From the NCBI RefSeq assembly GCF_014652535.1, contig NZ_BMYZ01000002.1, positions 124,001 to 188,000 on the forward strand: DNA of 64,000 nt. The letters are read 5' to 3'. Below are positions 9,391 to 18,478 of this stretch, piece by piece. Both the position numbers and the translations under genes were made by a program. Below the pieces are notes generated by a model. It was not told the DNA's origin. It saw nothing but the letters and a program-made list of their open reading frames with translations, and made no database searches. Positions within the stretch are counted from its first letter, which is position 1. The number at the start of each line of letters is the position of its first letter. Origin of the DNA: Cellvibrio zantedeschiae. Its GTDB lineage: Bacteria > Pseudomonadota > Gammaproteobacteria > Pseudomonadales > Cellvibrionaceae.

Positions 9391-12300
9391 ATGGGTTACA
9401 AAAAAAGTAATCAGGGCGAAGCATTCAAAAGCGTGAGATTCAAACGATCAATGCTGGCAATGTGCGTGATGGCGCTGAGCGCTCCATCATTTGCCCAAAA
9501 CGCAACTTCAACTGCACCTAAGAAAGACGACGGTGTTGAAGAAGTTGTTATTACCGGTATGAAAGAAGCTCTCGGAAGTGCGCAGGAAATCAAGCGTAAC
9601 GCCGATACAGTTGTCGAATCTATCACTTCAAAAGATCTGGGTGCATTCCCGGACAAATCAGTAGCTGAAGCATTGCAACGTGTTGCGGGTATTACCGTAA
9701 ACCGTTTCGCTGCATCAGGCGATACAGCGCACTTCTCAGCTGAACCATCAGGTGTAATCGTGCGTGGTTTGAACCAGGTTCGTACCGAGTTCAACGGTCG
9801 TGACTCATTCAGTGCAAACTCTTCTCGTGGTTTGAGCTGGGGTGACGTATCTCCTGACTTGATGTCAGGCGTAGACACATACAAAAACCAAACAGCAGAA
9901 TTGATTGAAGGTGGTCTTGCCGGTACGGTAAATATGCGTACCCGTGTGCCATTCGATCAAGCTGGCCAAATGATGGCGCTGTCTCTGGATGCTAACTATG
10001 GTGATATTTCCCAAAAGTTAACACCTGAACTCGCGGCACTTTACAGCAACCGTTGGGAAGTAAGCTCTGGTGAAGTTGGCTTCTTAATTAACGTTGCGCA
10101 TTCTGAAGTTACCACTGCAACCGAAGGTATCCAGTTCGGTCGTATAGGTCGTTTTGAAAATATTTACGCTCCTAATAGTTTGTTGTACATGCCAACCTCT
10201 GTTGTATTCCGTGACAACGTGTATGAGCGTGAGCGTGATGGCTTGGCGCTGGCTGCACAATGGAAAGATAACGACGGTATCTTTGAAGCAACCGCTCAAT
10301 ACAACCGTTCTTCCTATAAAAATGCTTGGGAAGAGTATGTTGTAACGGCAAGTATCGGTGCAGACGACTACAGCAAAAGTACCAAATACATTCATACATT
10401 GAATGCAGATGGCTCAACACCTGCTGACGTACCTATGCCTTTGGCTGGCACCCCAGCATTCACCTTTAATGATAAAGGTCTGTTCCAAACTGGTGCTATG
10501 ACTTCTGACATCGGTTGGTGGGGTTCTGATGCAGCTGGTTCTGCTCAGTATGCTGCTAACGCGGCAGGTCAACCAATGGTTACTCCATGTTACGGTTGGA
10601 ATGGTTGCTCTCCTAGTCGCCGTGGTCGTGGTATGGCTACCTCTACACGTTCAAACAACAACGAAAACATGACCCAAGATTTCGGGTTTAACTTGAAGTG
10701 GAATCCTACAGATACCATTCATGGTGTGTTTGATATTCAGTATGTTGACTCTAAAGTGGATAACTATGACATTTCCACTGACTTCAACTCCTTCGCAAAT
10801 ACCTATGTTGATAACTCAGGTCGTTTGCCCGTGGTTCAATTCTCTGCTCCGTTAAATGTTAATCAGTCTCCGGGTGGCTTAGCTAACCCCAACAACTACT
10901 ACATTAACGACATCATGGACCACTTGGAAGACAGTAAAGGTAATGAGTTTGCCGCTAAAGCTGATTTCAAATTCGATATAGATTCGGATTGGATTAGTGC
11001 TGTGAAAGTGGGTGCTCGTTATGCTGATCGTGACCAAAGCGTAAATTGGAGTACCTATAACTGGCAAAACGTTGCTAACACCTGGACTAGCACTGTAGGT
11101 AATGGTTATCAATCTGCCTACTTCAACCTTGATAAGCACAGCGCAGATGCTGGAACTGGCTTTAAAGGTTATCCAAAAGGTTATTACGTCAACAAGAGTT
11201 TCGATACTGGTTACGGTAGCGTATCTCCAAACGATTACGTGTTCGCTGACATGAAGTTGTTGCAAGACCGTGTGGGCTTTGCCAACGCAATGTCTGCTAA
11301 TGCACTTGGTCTGAAGAATGGTACAGGTTGGGATCCAATTTGTTCCAATACTGGTGACCGTGCTCTAGAAGTTGCAGGTACTTGCTTCACGCCGTCAGAG
11401 ATGGCTGATGTATCTGAAGAAACTTCTGCAATTTATGCGCAAATACATTTTGGTGGCCCAGAGACAACACTCTTTGGTGTTCCATTCTCAGGTAACATAG
11501 GTGCACGTTACATCGAGACTACGATTGAAAGTAGTGGCGGTTTGGTGATGCCTAAGAAGCTTGATGCAACTCAGTTGGAATGTAAGCCTAAAACATCTGA
11601 ACCTGGTCAGCCTGCACCACAAGTACCTAACACTGTAGGTTGCTACTTGTCGGCACAAGACATTGCGTTTATGGATGGTGCAAACTTCACCGGAACCTCC
11701 AAGTCTAAGTCACGTGATTTGTTGCCAAGCTTCAACATCAAGTTTGACGTGACTGATGAGTTCCTGGTGCGTGTTGCTTTGGCGAGAGCTATGGCAAGAC
11801 CTGATATTGGTAACCTGAAAAACTACGTAGGTGTTACCAGTACATTACCTGATGGTAATAACGCATCTGACCCACTTTGGATTAAAGACGGTTCGGGCAA
11901 GATTACCGGTGCTAATGTTCTCTACAAAGGCAGCGCTCAAAACCCATTCTTGAAGCCAATTACTGCTGATCAATTAGACGTGTCATTCGAATACTATTTC
12001 GCGAAGGTGGGTTCATTCACTTTCACCGCATTCGAAAAACGCTTCAACGATTACATCCAATTTGGTACCTACAACCGCAATTTCACCAACAACGGTGTAA
12101 CCCGTACAGCTGAGATTCGTGGTCCATTTAACGGTGATGGCGCAAGTCTGAACGGTTTTGAAGTTGCCTTCCAAACCTTCTTCACCTTCTTGCCAGAGCC
12201 ATTCGATGGTTTAGGTATCCAAGCTAACTACACGCACATCAACAACAAAGGCATTGGTAACACCAACTTGTCTAATGTGGGTACGGATACGTCAGGTACT

Positions 12301-12684
12301 ATTACTGGCCAAGCTCCTGACTCAATCGGTGTTGATAGATTGGAAGGTTTGTCTGACCATTCTTATAACCTTGTTGCTATGTTCGAAAAAGGTGACTGGG
12401 CTTTGCGTGCCGCTTATAGCTGGCGTTCGGAGTACATGGTTACTGCGATTGACTGCTGTGTGTCCTATCCAATCTGGAATAGTGCAACAGGTCAATTGGA
12501 TGCTTCGATCCGTTATAAGTTTAACGACAACGTTGAAGTATTGTTATCTGGCAGCAACTTGCTTAATGAACAAACTGTTCTTGAGCAGCAAGTAAGTGAC
12601 GCAGATTCAGGTGGTTTGCGTTTACCTAACGCTTCCTCTCAACAGGATCGTCGTCTTACTTTTGGCTTGCGCTTGAAGTACTAA
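9391..12684 (+). CDS. TonB-dependent receptor, Caulobacter/Xanthomonas type
   Basis: 1097 residues from the ATG at 9391, preferred because AAGGGG lies 6 bases upstream; an ATG at 9370 adds 7 residues without a ribosome-binding site. A long signal peptide ends near SAPSFAQ. A TonB-box-like segment (EEVVITG) precedes the plug (SVAEALQRVAGITVNR, VIVRGLNQVRTEFNGR, IEGGLAGTVNMRTRVPFD). The remainder is a ~900-residue beta-barrel ending in RLTFGLRLKY. The large size and the RVAGITVNR/GLAGTV pattern are typical of the receptors in Caulobacter, Xanthomonas and Cellvibrio that import plant oligosaccharides. Its setting in a xylan locus suggests xylo-oligosaccharide uptake, which is inference. Halogenase-like genes follow behind a terminator, and that arrangement recurs next to receptors of this class. 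Confidence 0.92.
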   Translation: MGYKKSNQGEAFKSVRFKRSMLAMCVMALSAPSFAQNATSTAPKKDDGVEEVVITGMKEALGSAQEIKRNADTVVESITSKDLGAFPDKSVAEALQRVAGITVNRFAASGDTAHFSAEPSGVIVRGLNQVRTEFNGRDSFSANSSRGLSWGDVSPDLMSGVDTYKNQTAELIEGGLAGTVNMRTRVPFDQAGQMMALSLDANYGDISQKLTPELAALYSNRWEVSSGEVGFLINVAHSEVTTATEGIQFGRIGRFENIYAPNSLLYMPTSVVFRDNVYERERDGLALAAQWKDNDGIFEATAQYNRSSYKNAWEEYVVTASIGADDYSKSTKYIHTLNADGSTPADVPMPLAGTPAFTFNDKGLFQTGAMTSDIGWWGSDAAGSAQYAANAAGQPMVTPCYGWNGCSPSRRGRGMATSTRSNNNENMTQDFGFNLKWNPTDTIHGVFDIQYVDSKVDNYDISTDFNSFANTYVDNSGRLPVVQFSAPLNVNQSPGGLANPNNYYINDIMDHLEDSKGNEFAAKADFKFDIDSDWISAVKVGARYADRDQSVNWSTYNWQNVANTWTSTVGNGYQSAYFNLDKHSADAGTGFKGYPKGYYVNKSFDTGYGSVSPNDYVFADMKLLQDRVGFANAMSANALGLKNGTGWDPICSNTGDRALEVAGTCFTPSEMADVSEETSAIYAQIHFGGPETTLFGVPFSGNIGARYIETTIESSGGLVMPKKLDATQLECKPKTSEPGQPAPQVPNTVGCYLSAQDIAFMDGANFTGTSKSKSRDLLPSFNIKFDVTDEFLVRVALARAMARPDIGNLKNYVGVTSTLPDGNNASDPLWIKDGSGKITGANVLYKGSAQNPFLKPITADQLDVSFEYYFAKVGSFTFTAFEKRFNDYIQFGTYNRNFTNNGVTRTAEIRGPFNGDGASLNGFEVAFQTFFTFLPEPFDGLGIQANYTHINNKGIGNTNLSNVGTDTSGTITGQAPDSIGVDRLEGLSDHSYNLVAMFEKGDWALRAAYSWRSEYMVTAIDCCVSYPIWNSATGQLDASIRYKFNDNVEVLLSGSNLLNEQTVLEQQVSDADSGGLRLPNASSQQDRRLTFGLRLKY

Positions 12685-12700
12685 GTCGTTCGTAAAAATT

Positions 12701-12739
12701 GCGCCGCTATTACATAATAGCGGCGCATTTTTTATTTTT
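12701..12739 (+). terminator. Strong terminator between receptor and halogenase genes
   Basis: An 11-base perfect stem (GCGCCGCTATT with AATAGCGGCGC, loop ACAT) is followed by ATTTTTTATTTTT. It ends 12 bases before the ATG of the first halogenase-like gene, so read-through would set a lower downstream level. Confidence 0.92.
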
Positions 12740-12750
12740 GGATACTCAAA

Positions 12751-14256
12751 ATGTCAGAGCCAATAGAAATAGTTATTGTCGGCGGTGGAACTGCCGGCTG
12801 GATGTGTGCGTCCGGGCTTGCAAGCCTTGTAAAAGCAAATATCTGTCGCGTTACATTAATTGAATCAGAATCAATTGCCAGCGTTGGTGTAGGCGAAGCA
12901 ACTTTGCCACACATGAAAGAATTCAATGATTATATTGGCATTAATGAAGTCGATATGATGCAAAAGACCAATGCCACTATTAAGTTGGGCATTGAGTTTG
13001 TAAATTGGGGATTTTTAGGCTCCTCCTATATTCATCCCTTCGGAACTTTTGGCGAAAAAATTGGGGGCGCTGATTTTCATCAGCAATGGGCTAGAGTTAA
13101 ACAGGCCGGCGATGTCGAACCTATAGAAGCCTTCTCCTATGCCATTCAAGCCTGCCGTAAAAACCGTTTTGAATTTCCCGTCGATAATCACTCCGAAATA
13201 AATTCCACCTATTCTTACGCTTACCATTTCGATGCGGGCCTGTACGCAAAATTCTTGCGTCAGTTTGCCGAAGCCAAAGGCTTAAAGCGTGTTGAAGGAA
13301 TAATCACAGATGTAAATTTGCATCCAGATTCCGGCAATATTACGTCGGTGACTTTGGAGTCTGGGCATAAAATAGTGGGTGATTATTTTATCGATTGTTC
13401 AGGGTTCCGTTCTCTGCTCATGGGCAAAACCATGCAAATGCCTTTTGAAGATTGGTCACAGTGGTTGGTGTGTGATCGTGCATTTGCTGTCCCTAGTGAG
13501 CGGGTTGAGATTCTTACGCCCTATACTCGTTCAACCGCAAAAGCAGCGGGTTGGCAATGGCGTATTCCTTTGCAACATCGTACGGGCAATGGCTACGTTT
13601 ATAGTAGTCAATTTATCAGTGACGATGAAGCCGCTCACAGTGTGTTAAAAGATTTGGATGCGCCGGCCTTGGCTGAACCCAAAATGCTTAAATTTAAAGC
13701 GGGCCGTTACAAAAAATCGTGGCACAAAAACTGTATTGCCATGGGCTTGGCGAGCGGATTTTTAGAGCCCCTTGAATCGACAAGTATTTATTTGATTCAG
13801 GTAGCCATTATCAATTTAATGAACCTGTTCCCCAATAAGAATCCGGATCAAGCTTTGAGTGATGAGTTCAACCGTTTGGTTGATCTGGAATACGATCGTG
13901 TGCGGGATTTCTTAATTTTGCACTATCATTTAAATTCCCGCGATGATTCTGAGTTGTGGCGTTATTGTAGAAATATGCCTGTACCTGAATCGCTCCAGCA
14001 TAAAATTAATGTGTTTAAACATCGTGGGCATATTGATCTTTATCGCTATGGCCTATTCGCTCCGCCAAGTTGGATTTCTGTATTTTTAGGGCAAGGGCTT
14101 CAGCAGGAAAATGTTGATCCTTATGCGCATAATCTTTCTCTCGATCAAATAAAAAAGAAATTGAACGATCTCTCCACATCTATAAAAGAGCGTGTGGAAA
14201 TTATGCCAATGCACGATGAATTTCTTGCAGATTATTGTCCATCCAAGTTGGGTTAG
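12751..14256 (+). CDS. Flavin-dependent tryptophan-halogenase-like protein 1
   Basis: 501 residues with all family marks: FAD-binding GGGTAGW (11-17), GVGEAT (47-52), the Lys at 78 in ATIKLGIEF aligning with the catalytic Lys79 of PrnA/RebH, WQWRIP (268-273) matching the WxWxIP motif, and EPLEST with Glu342/Ser343 matching the Glu346-Ser347 pair. The family uses FADH2, O2 and halide to form HOCl or HOBr, which the Lys channels to an aromatic substrate. No flavin reductase gene is nearby. It is the first of three tandem paralogues behind a TonB receptor. Related receptor-linked halogenases have been shown to act on free indole with a preference for bromide; the natural substrate here is unknown. 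Confidence 0.9.
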   Translation: MSEPIEIVIVGGGTAGWMCASGLASLVKANICRVTLIESESIASVGVGEATLPHMKEFNDYIGINEVDMMQKTNATIKLGIEFVNWGFLGSSYIHPFGTFGEKIGGADFHQQWARVKQAGDVEPIEAFSYAIQACRKNRFEFPVDNHSEINSTYSYAYHFDAGLYAKFLRQFAEAKGLKRVEGIITDVNLHPDSGNITSVTLESGHKIVGDYFIDCSGFRSLLMGKTMQMPFEDWSQWLVCDRAFAVPSERVEILTPYTRSTAKAAGWQWRIPLQHRTGNGYVYSSQFISDDEAAHSVLKDLDAPALAEPKMLKFKAGRYKKSWHKNCIAMGLASGFLEPLESTSIYLIQVAIINLMNLFPNKNPDQALSDEFNRLVDLEYDRVRDFLILHYHLNSRDDSELWRYCRNMPVPESLQHKINVFKHRGHIDLYRYGLFAPPSWISVFLGQGLQQENVDPYAHNLSLDQIKKKLNDLSTSIKERVEIMPMHDEFLADYCPSKLG

Positions 14257-14260
14257 CAAA

Positions 14261-15748
14261 TTGAAAAGACCAATAAAAAAAATAGTAATTGTTGGCCGCG
14301 ACGCAGATGCATGGCTGACTGGGTTAATGCTGCAACTTAGTTTTGCGTCATCCGAAAATGAGGTAGAGGTTCAGCTCATTGAACTGCCTGCGCATTTGCG
14401 TCAACAAGATTTTTTTAATGTATTGCCCAGCCATAAAACTTTACACACTATTTTGGGCGCGAACGAAAATGCATTGATGCGTTCTAGCTCCGGGCTATAT
14501 TGTGTGGCGCAGCGATTTTCTAACTGGTCGGGAGCAGCAGCTCCATTTATGCATGCCTACGATACCCAGGGGGTAGATCTTGCTGGCGTGGATTTTTTAC
14601 AGTATTGGATCAAAGCACGCAGCAAAGGCTTGAATGTTCCCTTGGAGGAGTTTTCCTTAGGCGCAGTAGCGGCCAAGCAGGGTCGTTTCATTTTGCTGGA
14701 TGACGATGCTCGTACGTTTTCCAAGGCTTCGCACGGGTTTACATTCAATGCGATCAGTTATTTGCGCGCTGCGGGTGCCGCGGCACTTAAATCTGGTCTA
14801 AAACATCAAGTGGGAACTATCAAATCTGTTGATGTTAATGACGGCCGAATTCAATCTATAACACTTCAGGATGACTCGCGTGTTGAGGCTGATTTGTTTA
14901 TTGATGCTTCGGGTAGCGAGGCGCTCTTAATCAGTAAGCTTGAAAAAGATAATTACGAAAGTTGGTCGCACTGGCTGCCATGCGATCGAATTATGGTTGC
15001 ATCAGCACCGCGTTTGGACCCTGTTCCGGCATTTTGCCAAATTTCTGCATTTAAAGAGGGCTGGCTTGGACTTTTCCCATTGCTTGATCGTACGGCAGTT
15101 ACTGCAGCTTATTCATCGCAATATGCTTCCGGTCAGGAAGTATTGCAAAAAATTTCTGCTATATCCGGTATGAAACTGAGCGATGCTGTTGAGTCACCAT
15201 TTAGTGCTGGAGGCAGAAAAAAGCATTGGATTGGAAACTGTATTGCTTTAGGTTCCGCGGCTGCAAATTTAGAACCGCTTGATGCAACCCAGTTACACGT
15301 ATTGCATCTAGGTTTGTCGCAGTTGCGAGCGTTTTTCCCTGTTGATGCTGAAGATATGTTGGAGGCGGATGCCTTCAATGAAAAAATGAATTCAAATATT
15401 ATTAATGTTCGTGATTTCCAAATTGCGCATTACAAGTTGAATAAACGTTTTGATGAACCCTTTTGGGATAAGGCGCGTCACGCCGAAGTTCCAGAAACGC
15501 TGGAAAACAAAATAAAACTGTTTGAGCGTCGTGGCCTTGTCGCCATGCGCGAAGATGAAACCTTTCAAGAGGAAAATTGGACTTCCTTGTTTATAGGTCA
15601 CGGTCTAATTCCAAAAAGCTACGATCCTTTGGTGGAGCAAGCTCCAGAGGCAGAGCAAATAGAGCAGTTTCAACGCATACTAAAGTTTATTTCCGCTGAA
15701 GTCGAAAAAATGCCCTCCTTGCAGGCGCATGTTGAAATGAATATGTAA
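14261..15748 (+). CDS. Degenerate halogenase-like protein 2 (predicted non-catalytic)
   Basis: About 495 residues from the TTG at 14261, four bases after the previous stop; ATG 14216 and GTG 14192 are in-frame alternatives that overlap the upstream gene. The start is uncertain because no strong ribosome-binding site is seen. The full-length fold is kept (NYESWSHWLPCDR, LIPKSYDPL), yet the key motifs have changed: GGGTAGW is GRDADAW (12-18), GVGEAT is absent, the catalytic Lys position reads Cys (LYCVAQRFSNW), WxWxIP is WLGLFP, and EPLEST is EPLDAT. The frame is intact with no stop, so it is under some constraint. I infer a pseudoenzyme, perhaps a partner or scaffold for its two intact neighbours. 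Confidence 0.8.
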   Translation: MKRPIKKIVIVGRDADAWLTGLMLQLSFASSENEVEVQLIELPAHLRQQDFFNVLPSHKTLHTILGANENALMRSSSGLYCVAQRFSNWSGAAAPFMHAYDTQGVDLAGVDFLQYWIKARSKGLNVPLEEFSLGAVAAKQGRFILLDDDARTFSKASHGFTFNAISYLRAAGAAALKSGLKHQVGTIKSVDVNDGRIQSITLQDDSRVEADLFIDASGSEALLISKLEKDNYESWSHWLPCDRIMVASAPRLDPVPAFCQISAFKEGWLGLFPLLDRTAVTAAYSSQYASGQEVLQKISAISGMKLSDAVESPFSAGGRKKHWIGNCIALGSAAANLEPLDATQLHVLHLGLSQLRAFFPVDAEDMLEADAFNEKMNSNIINVRDFQIAHYKLNKRFDEPFWDKARHAEVPETLENKIKLFERRGLVAMREDETFQEENWTSLFIGHGLIPKSYDPLVEQAPEAEQIEQFQRILKFISAEVEKMPSLQAHVEMNM

Positions 15749-15789
15749 TCACTTTGTATAATTACAATTAATCACCAGCCTGAAAAATT

Positions 15790-17313
15790 ATGAATAATCA
15801 AACTATAAAAAATATTGTTGTTGTTGGTGGCGGTACTGCTGGCTGGATGACCGCAGCAGCACTTTCAAAAACGGTTGGTTGTCAGAATTACAATATTACT
15901 TTGGTTGAATCTGAACAAATTGGAACTGTAGGAGTAGGTGAGGCAACTATTCCTATGATTACCTTGTTCAACAACAATGTAATGGGATTTGACGAGCACG
16001 AATTTGTGCGCGAAACCAATGCAACTTTTAAGTTAGGTATTGAGTTTGTAAATTGGCGCAAACAGGGACACAGTTATTTCCATCCCTTCGGTTTGTTGGG
16101 CGTAGACATGGATGGCATTAGCTTCATGCATTATTGGCTGCGTTGGCAAAAGGCCGGCGGCACTTTGGATTATTCAAAGTTCAATGCTGAAACTGAAGCC
16201 GCTCGTGCATTTAAATTTATGCACACCCCGCCGCAAATGGGCGCTAAGTTAATGCCCGATATCAATTACGCTTACCAATTTGACGCGAGCCTTTATGCAG
16301 TTTATTTGCGTAAGCATGCTGCAATGAATGGCGTAAAACGTATTGAAGGAAAAATTAACGAAGTAAAACAAGATCCGACATCGGGATTTATCCAGGCTGT
16401 CGTTCTTGAAAATGGCGAACAAATCCAGGGTGATCTTTTTATTGATTGCTCGGGCTTTAGAGGTTTGCTGATTGAGCAAACACTTAAGGCCGGTTATGAG
16501 GACTGGAGTCATTGGTTGCCAGTGAATCGTGCTCTTGCTGTCCCTTGTGAAAGCGCTGGTGAATTACTTCCTTACACGCGTGCCACCGCACAAGAGGCGG
16601 GCTGGCAATGGCGTATACCCTTGCAGCATAGAACGGGTAATGGTTATGTTTATTCCAGCGAATTTATTAGTGATGAAGACGCTAGAACCAAGCTTTTGGA
16701 GCGATTGGATGGTAAGCCTCAGGCAGAGCCAAAACCGCTGCGTTTCGTTACGGGTATGCGTAAAAAATGCTGGGAAAAAAATTGCATCGCCATGGGTTTG
16801 GCAAGCGGTTTTCTTGAGCCACTGGAATCAACCAGTATCCATTTGGTACAAGTTTCAATTTCAAAATTGTTAACCATGTTTCCAAAAGACGGCTTTAGCG
16901 ATGTTTTGATTAACCGCTATAACAAGGAAATGGAATTCGAATATGACAACATCAAAGACTTTTTGATTGCGCATTACAAAGTTACTGAGCGCGAAGATAC
17001 TCCGTTCTGGCGTTACGTAAAAAATATGTCGATACCGGATTCTCTGGCAGAAAAGCTCGAAATTTTTAAAACGCGCGGTGAAGTTATGGCGCGGCAGTCA
17101 GAGTTGTTTAAAGAGACGAGCTGGTTTGCAGTATTGGCTGGCCAGGGCTTAATGCCAGAGGGATACCATCCTATTGCGGATTCTATCTCAGAAGATGAAT
17201 TGCGTTTGCGTTTAACAAAAATTCGCACTGGTGTGCAAAATAGAGTTAATAGCATGCCGAACCATGCTGATTATATTCGCGAAAATTGTAGATCGGTAAT
17301 GAGCAAGCTTTAG
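15790..17313 (+). CDS. Flavin-dependent tryptophan-halogenase-like protein 3
   Basis: 507 residues, closest to protein 1. GGGTAGW (13-19), VGVGEATIP, Lys81 in ATFKLGIEFVNW, WQWRIP and LEPLEST are all present, so it should be catalytically competent. It differs from protein 1 by an insertion after the first helical region (FMHTPPQMGAKLMPDINYAYQ) near the expected substrate side, which suggests a different substrate or partner. It starts 41 bases after protein 2, consistent with a three-gene operon. The stop codon overlaps the stop of the convergent cupin gene by 4 bases (17310-17313). No terminator separates the two convergent genes, so antisense read-through is possible. Confidence 0.9.
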   Translation: MNNQTIKNIVVVGGGTAGWMTAAALSKTVGCQNYNITLVESEQIGTVGVGEATIPMITLFNNNVMGFDEHEFVRETNATFKLGIEFVNWRKQGHSYFHPFGLLGVDMDGISFMHYWLRWQKAGGTLDYSKFNAETEAARAFKFMHTPPQMGAKLMPDINYAYQFDASLYAVYLRKHAAMNGVKRIEGKINEVKQDPTSGFIQAVVLENGEQIQGDLFIDCSGFRGLLIEQTLKAGYEDWSHWLPVNRALAVPCESAGELLPYTRATAQEAGWQWRIPLQHRTGNGYVYSSEFISDEDARTKLLERLDGKPQAEPKPLRFVTGMRKKCWEKNCIAMGLASGFLEPLESTSIHLVQVSISKLLTMFPKDGFSDVLINRYNKEMEFEYDNIKDFLIAHYKVTEREDTPFWRYVKNMSIPDSLAEKLEIFKTRGEVMARQSELFKETSWFAVLAGQGLMPEGYHPIADSISEDELRLRLTKIRTGVQNRVNSMPNHADYIRENCRSVMSKL

Positions 17314-18314
17314 GGTTTGGTTAACATCTTCGCTAAATTATTGCCGAAGGTTTTAATGGCATCCGGCAGCATAGTGCCAAGGATGCCACGTCTTTTCTCC
17401 GGCAAATGTTCACCTATGTCACCGTTGGCTTCAAACACATAATGTTCAAACATAGTGTGCCAAGCATCGCGATGGTGTTGCGGCATATTTTTAACAGCTA
17501 GCATTGCGTGGAATAAAGCATTGCGCGGGTCAACTGGCTGATTGTCTATTCCTCCCCACCAATAATTCATTAGTGCATTCACGCTTTCTAGCGAACGTAC
17601 GTGGTGCCACCATAGGTAAGGAATAAAAATTGCGTCGCCCGGTTCCAGTTCGGTGAATAATGCGGCTTCTTCTGCCTGTTTAAATTTTGGATATTTTTCG
17701 TAGTCTGGCTGGTCGAAATTTACCATGCTAATTGCTGCGCCTGCGGGCGTAGATTCAAATGGCCCGACATACAAATTCGCAACTTGTTCTGGAGGAAACA
17801 AGGTAAATCGTCTGCGGCCTGCGAGACAGCAGGCAATATTTTCTGATGGGTCATAATGTGCCGCAACAATTCCTCGGCCACCAATCCAAATTCGTGGTTC
17901 AACCTCGCCGAGTAATGACAGACGGTTTTCAATTTCTACACCTGGTATGTAATGCGGGATTTTTACCGACTGTATTGCCAATGCAGGGGGAGGATTGTCG
18001 TCTGCATGCTCCAATAAATAATCCAGTGATGTGGAAAGCTTTGCTTGTCCTGCTCTGAAGTTAAGGCCACTCATATCCGCGTTATAAAAAAAACGGCCCT
18101 TAATCGACGGTGGTCCGTAAGCGGTATTGATGTCATAGCCGCGATCAAAACGTTTTAAATAATTGCAAAATTCCTGTGCGCCCGCTTTGCCCGCCTTAAC
18201 CATGGGCCAATCATTTACCAGACCGCGCATAACGAGTGGTTTGCCAGCAGGCAAAATTTCATTGTGAAATTTATCAAAACTGATGCTGCTAACTTCTTCA
18301 ATTTTTTTATACAT
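17310..18314 (-). CDS. JmjC-like cupin protein (cupin_8 type)
   Basis: 334 residues. The cupin core carries an Fe(II) site of the HxD...H kind: His153 and Asp155 in AAHYDPSENI, and His237 in IPYLWWHHV. The pattern GDAIFIPYLWWHHV is typical of JmjC-like, 2-oxoglutarate-dependent hydroxylases (cupin_8). Such enzymes hydroxylate protein side chains or small molecules; the substrate here is unknown. No signal peptide is seen, so it is probably cytoplasmic. Genes of this kind often accompany TonB receptor and tryptophan-halogenase gene sets in Caulobacter and Xanthomonas relatives. The tail-to-tail overlap with halogenase 3 ties it to the same set. The ribosome-binding site is weak. Confidence 0.85.
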   Translation of the reverse strand: MYKKIEEVSSISFDKFHNEILPAGKPLVMRGLVNDWPMVKAGKAGAQEFCNYLKRFDRGYDINTAYGPPSIKGRFFYNADMSGLNFRAGQAKLSTSLDYLLEHADDNPPPALAIQSVKIPHYIPGVEIENRLSLLGEVEPRIWIGGRGIVAAHYDPSENIACCLAGRRRFTLFPPEQVANLYVGPFESTPAGAAISMVNFDQPDYEKYPKFKQAEEAALFTELEPGDAIFIPYLWWHHVRSLESVNALMNYWWGGIDNQPVDPRNALFHAMLAVKNMPQHHRDAWHTMFEHYVFEANGDIGEHLPEKRRGILGTMLPDAIKTFGNNLAKMLTKP

Positions 18315-18423
18315 AATTTTCTGACAGCTTAGAGAGGAACAGTTAACCGAATTATACTCAGTCTACTACGGGAGTGGAGTTATTTGGATAAGCTGAGTGA
18401 CATAGGTTAATAAAAAGACTAAT

Positions 18424-18460
18424 AAAAAAGGCCAATCAATATTCAGGTTGATTGGCCTTT
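18424..18460 (-). terminator. Terminator of the ExoP-C-like gene
   Basis: An 11-base stem (AGGCCAATCAA with TTGATTGGCCT) is followed on the minus strand by TTTTTTATT. It lies just beyond the stop at 18479. Confidence 0.88.
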
Positions 18461-18478
18461 GGGTTGCGGAGGATAAAA

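Noticed and set aside
14192-14260. Upstream extension of halogenase-like protein 2 (GTG 14192 or ATG 14216)
   Set aside because: The extra residues overlap the end of halogenase 1 and show no family resemblance; the fold starts at KRPIKKIVIVG. It is kept only as an alternative start.
14261-15748. Calling halogenase-like protein 2 a frameshifted pseudogene
   Set aside because: The frame is uninterrupted over ~495 codons and the C-terminal half aligns with the other copies, so it is degenerate in motifs but not broken.
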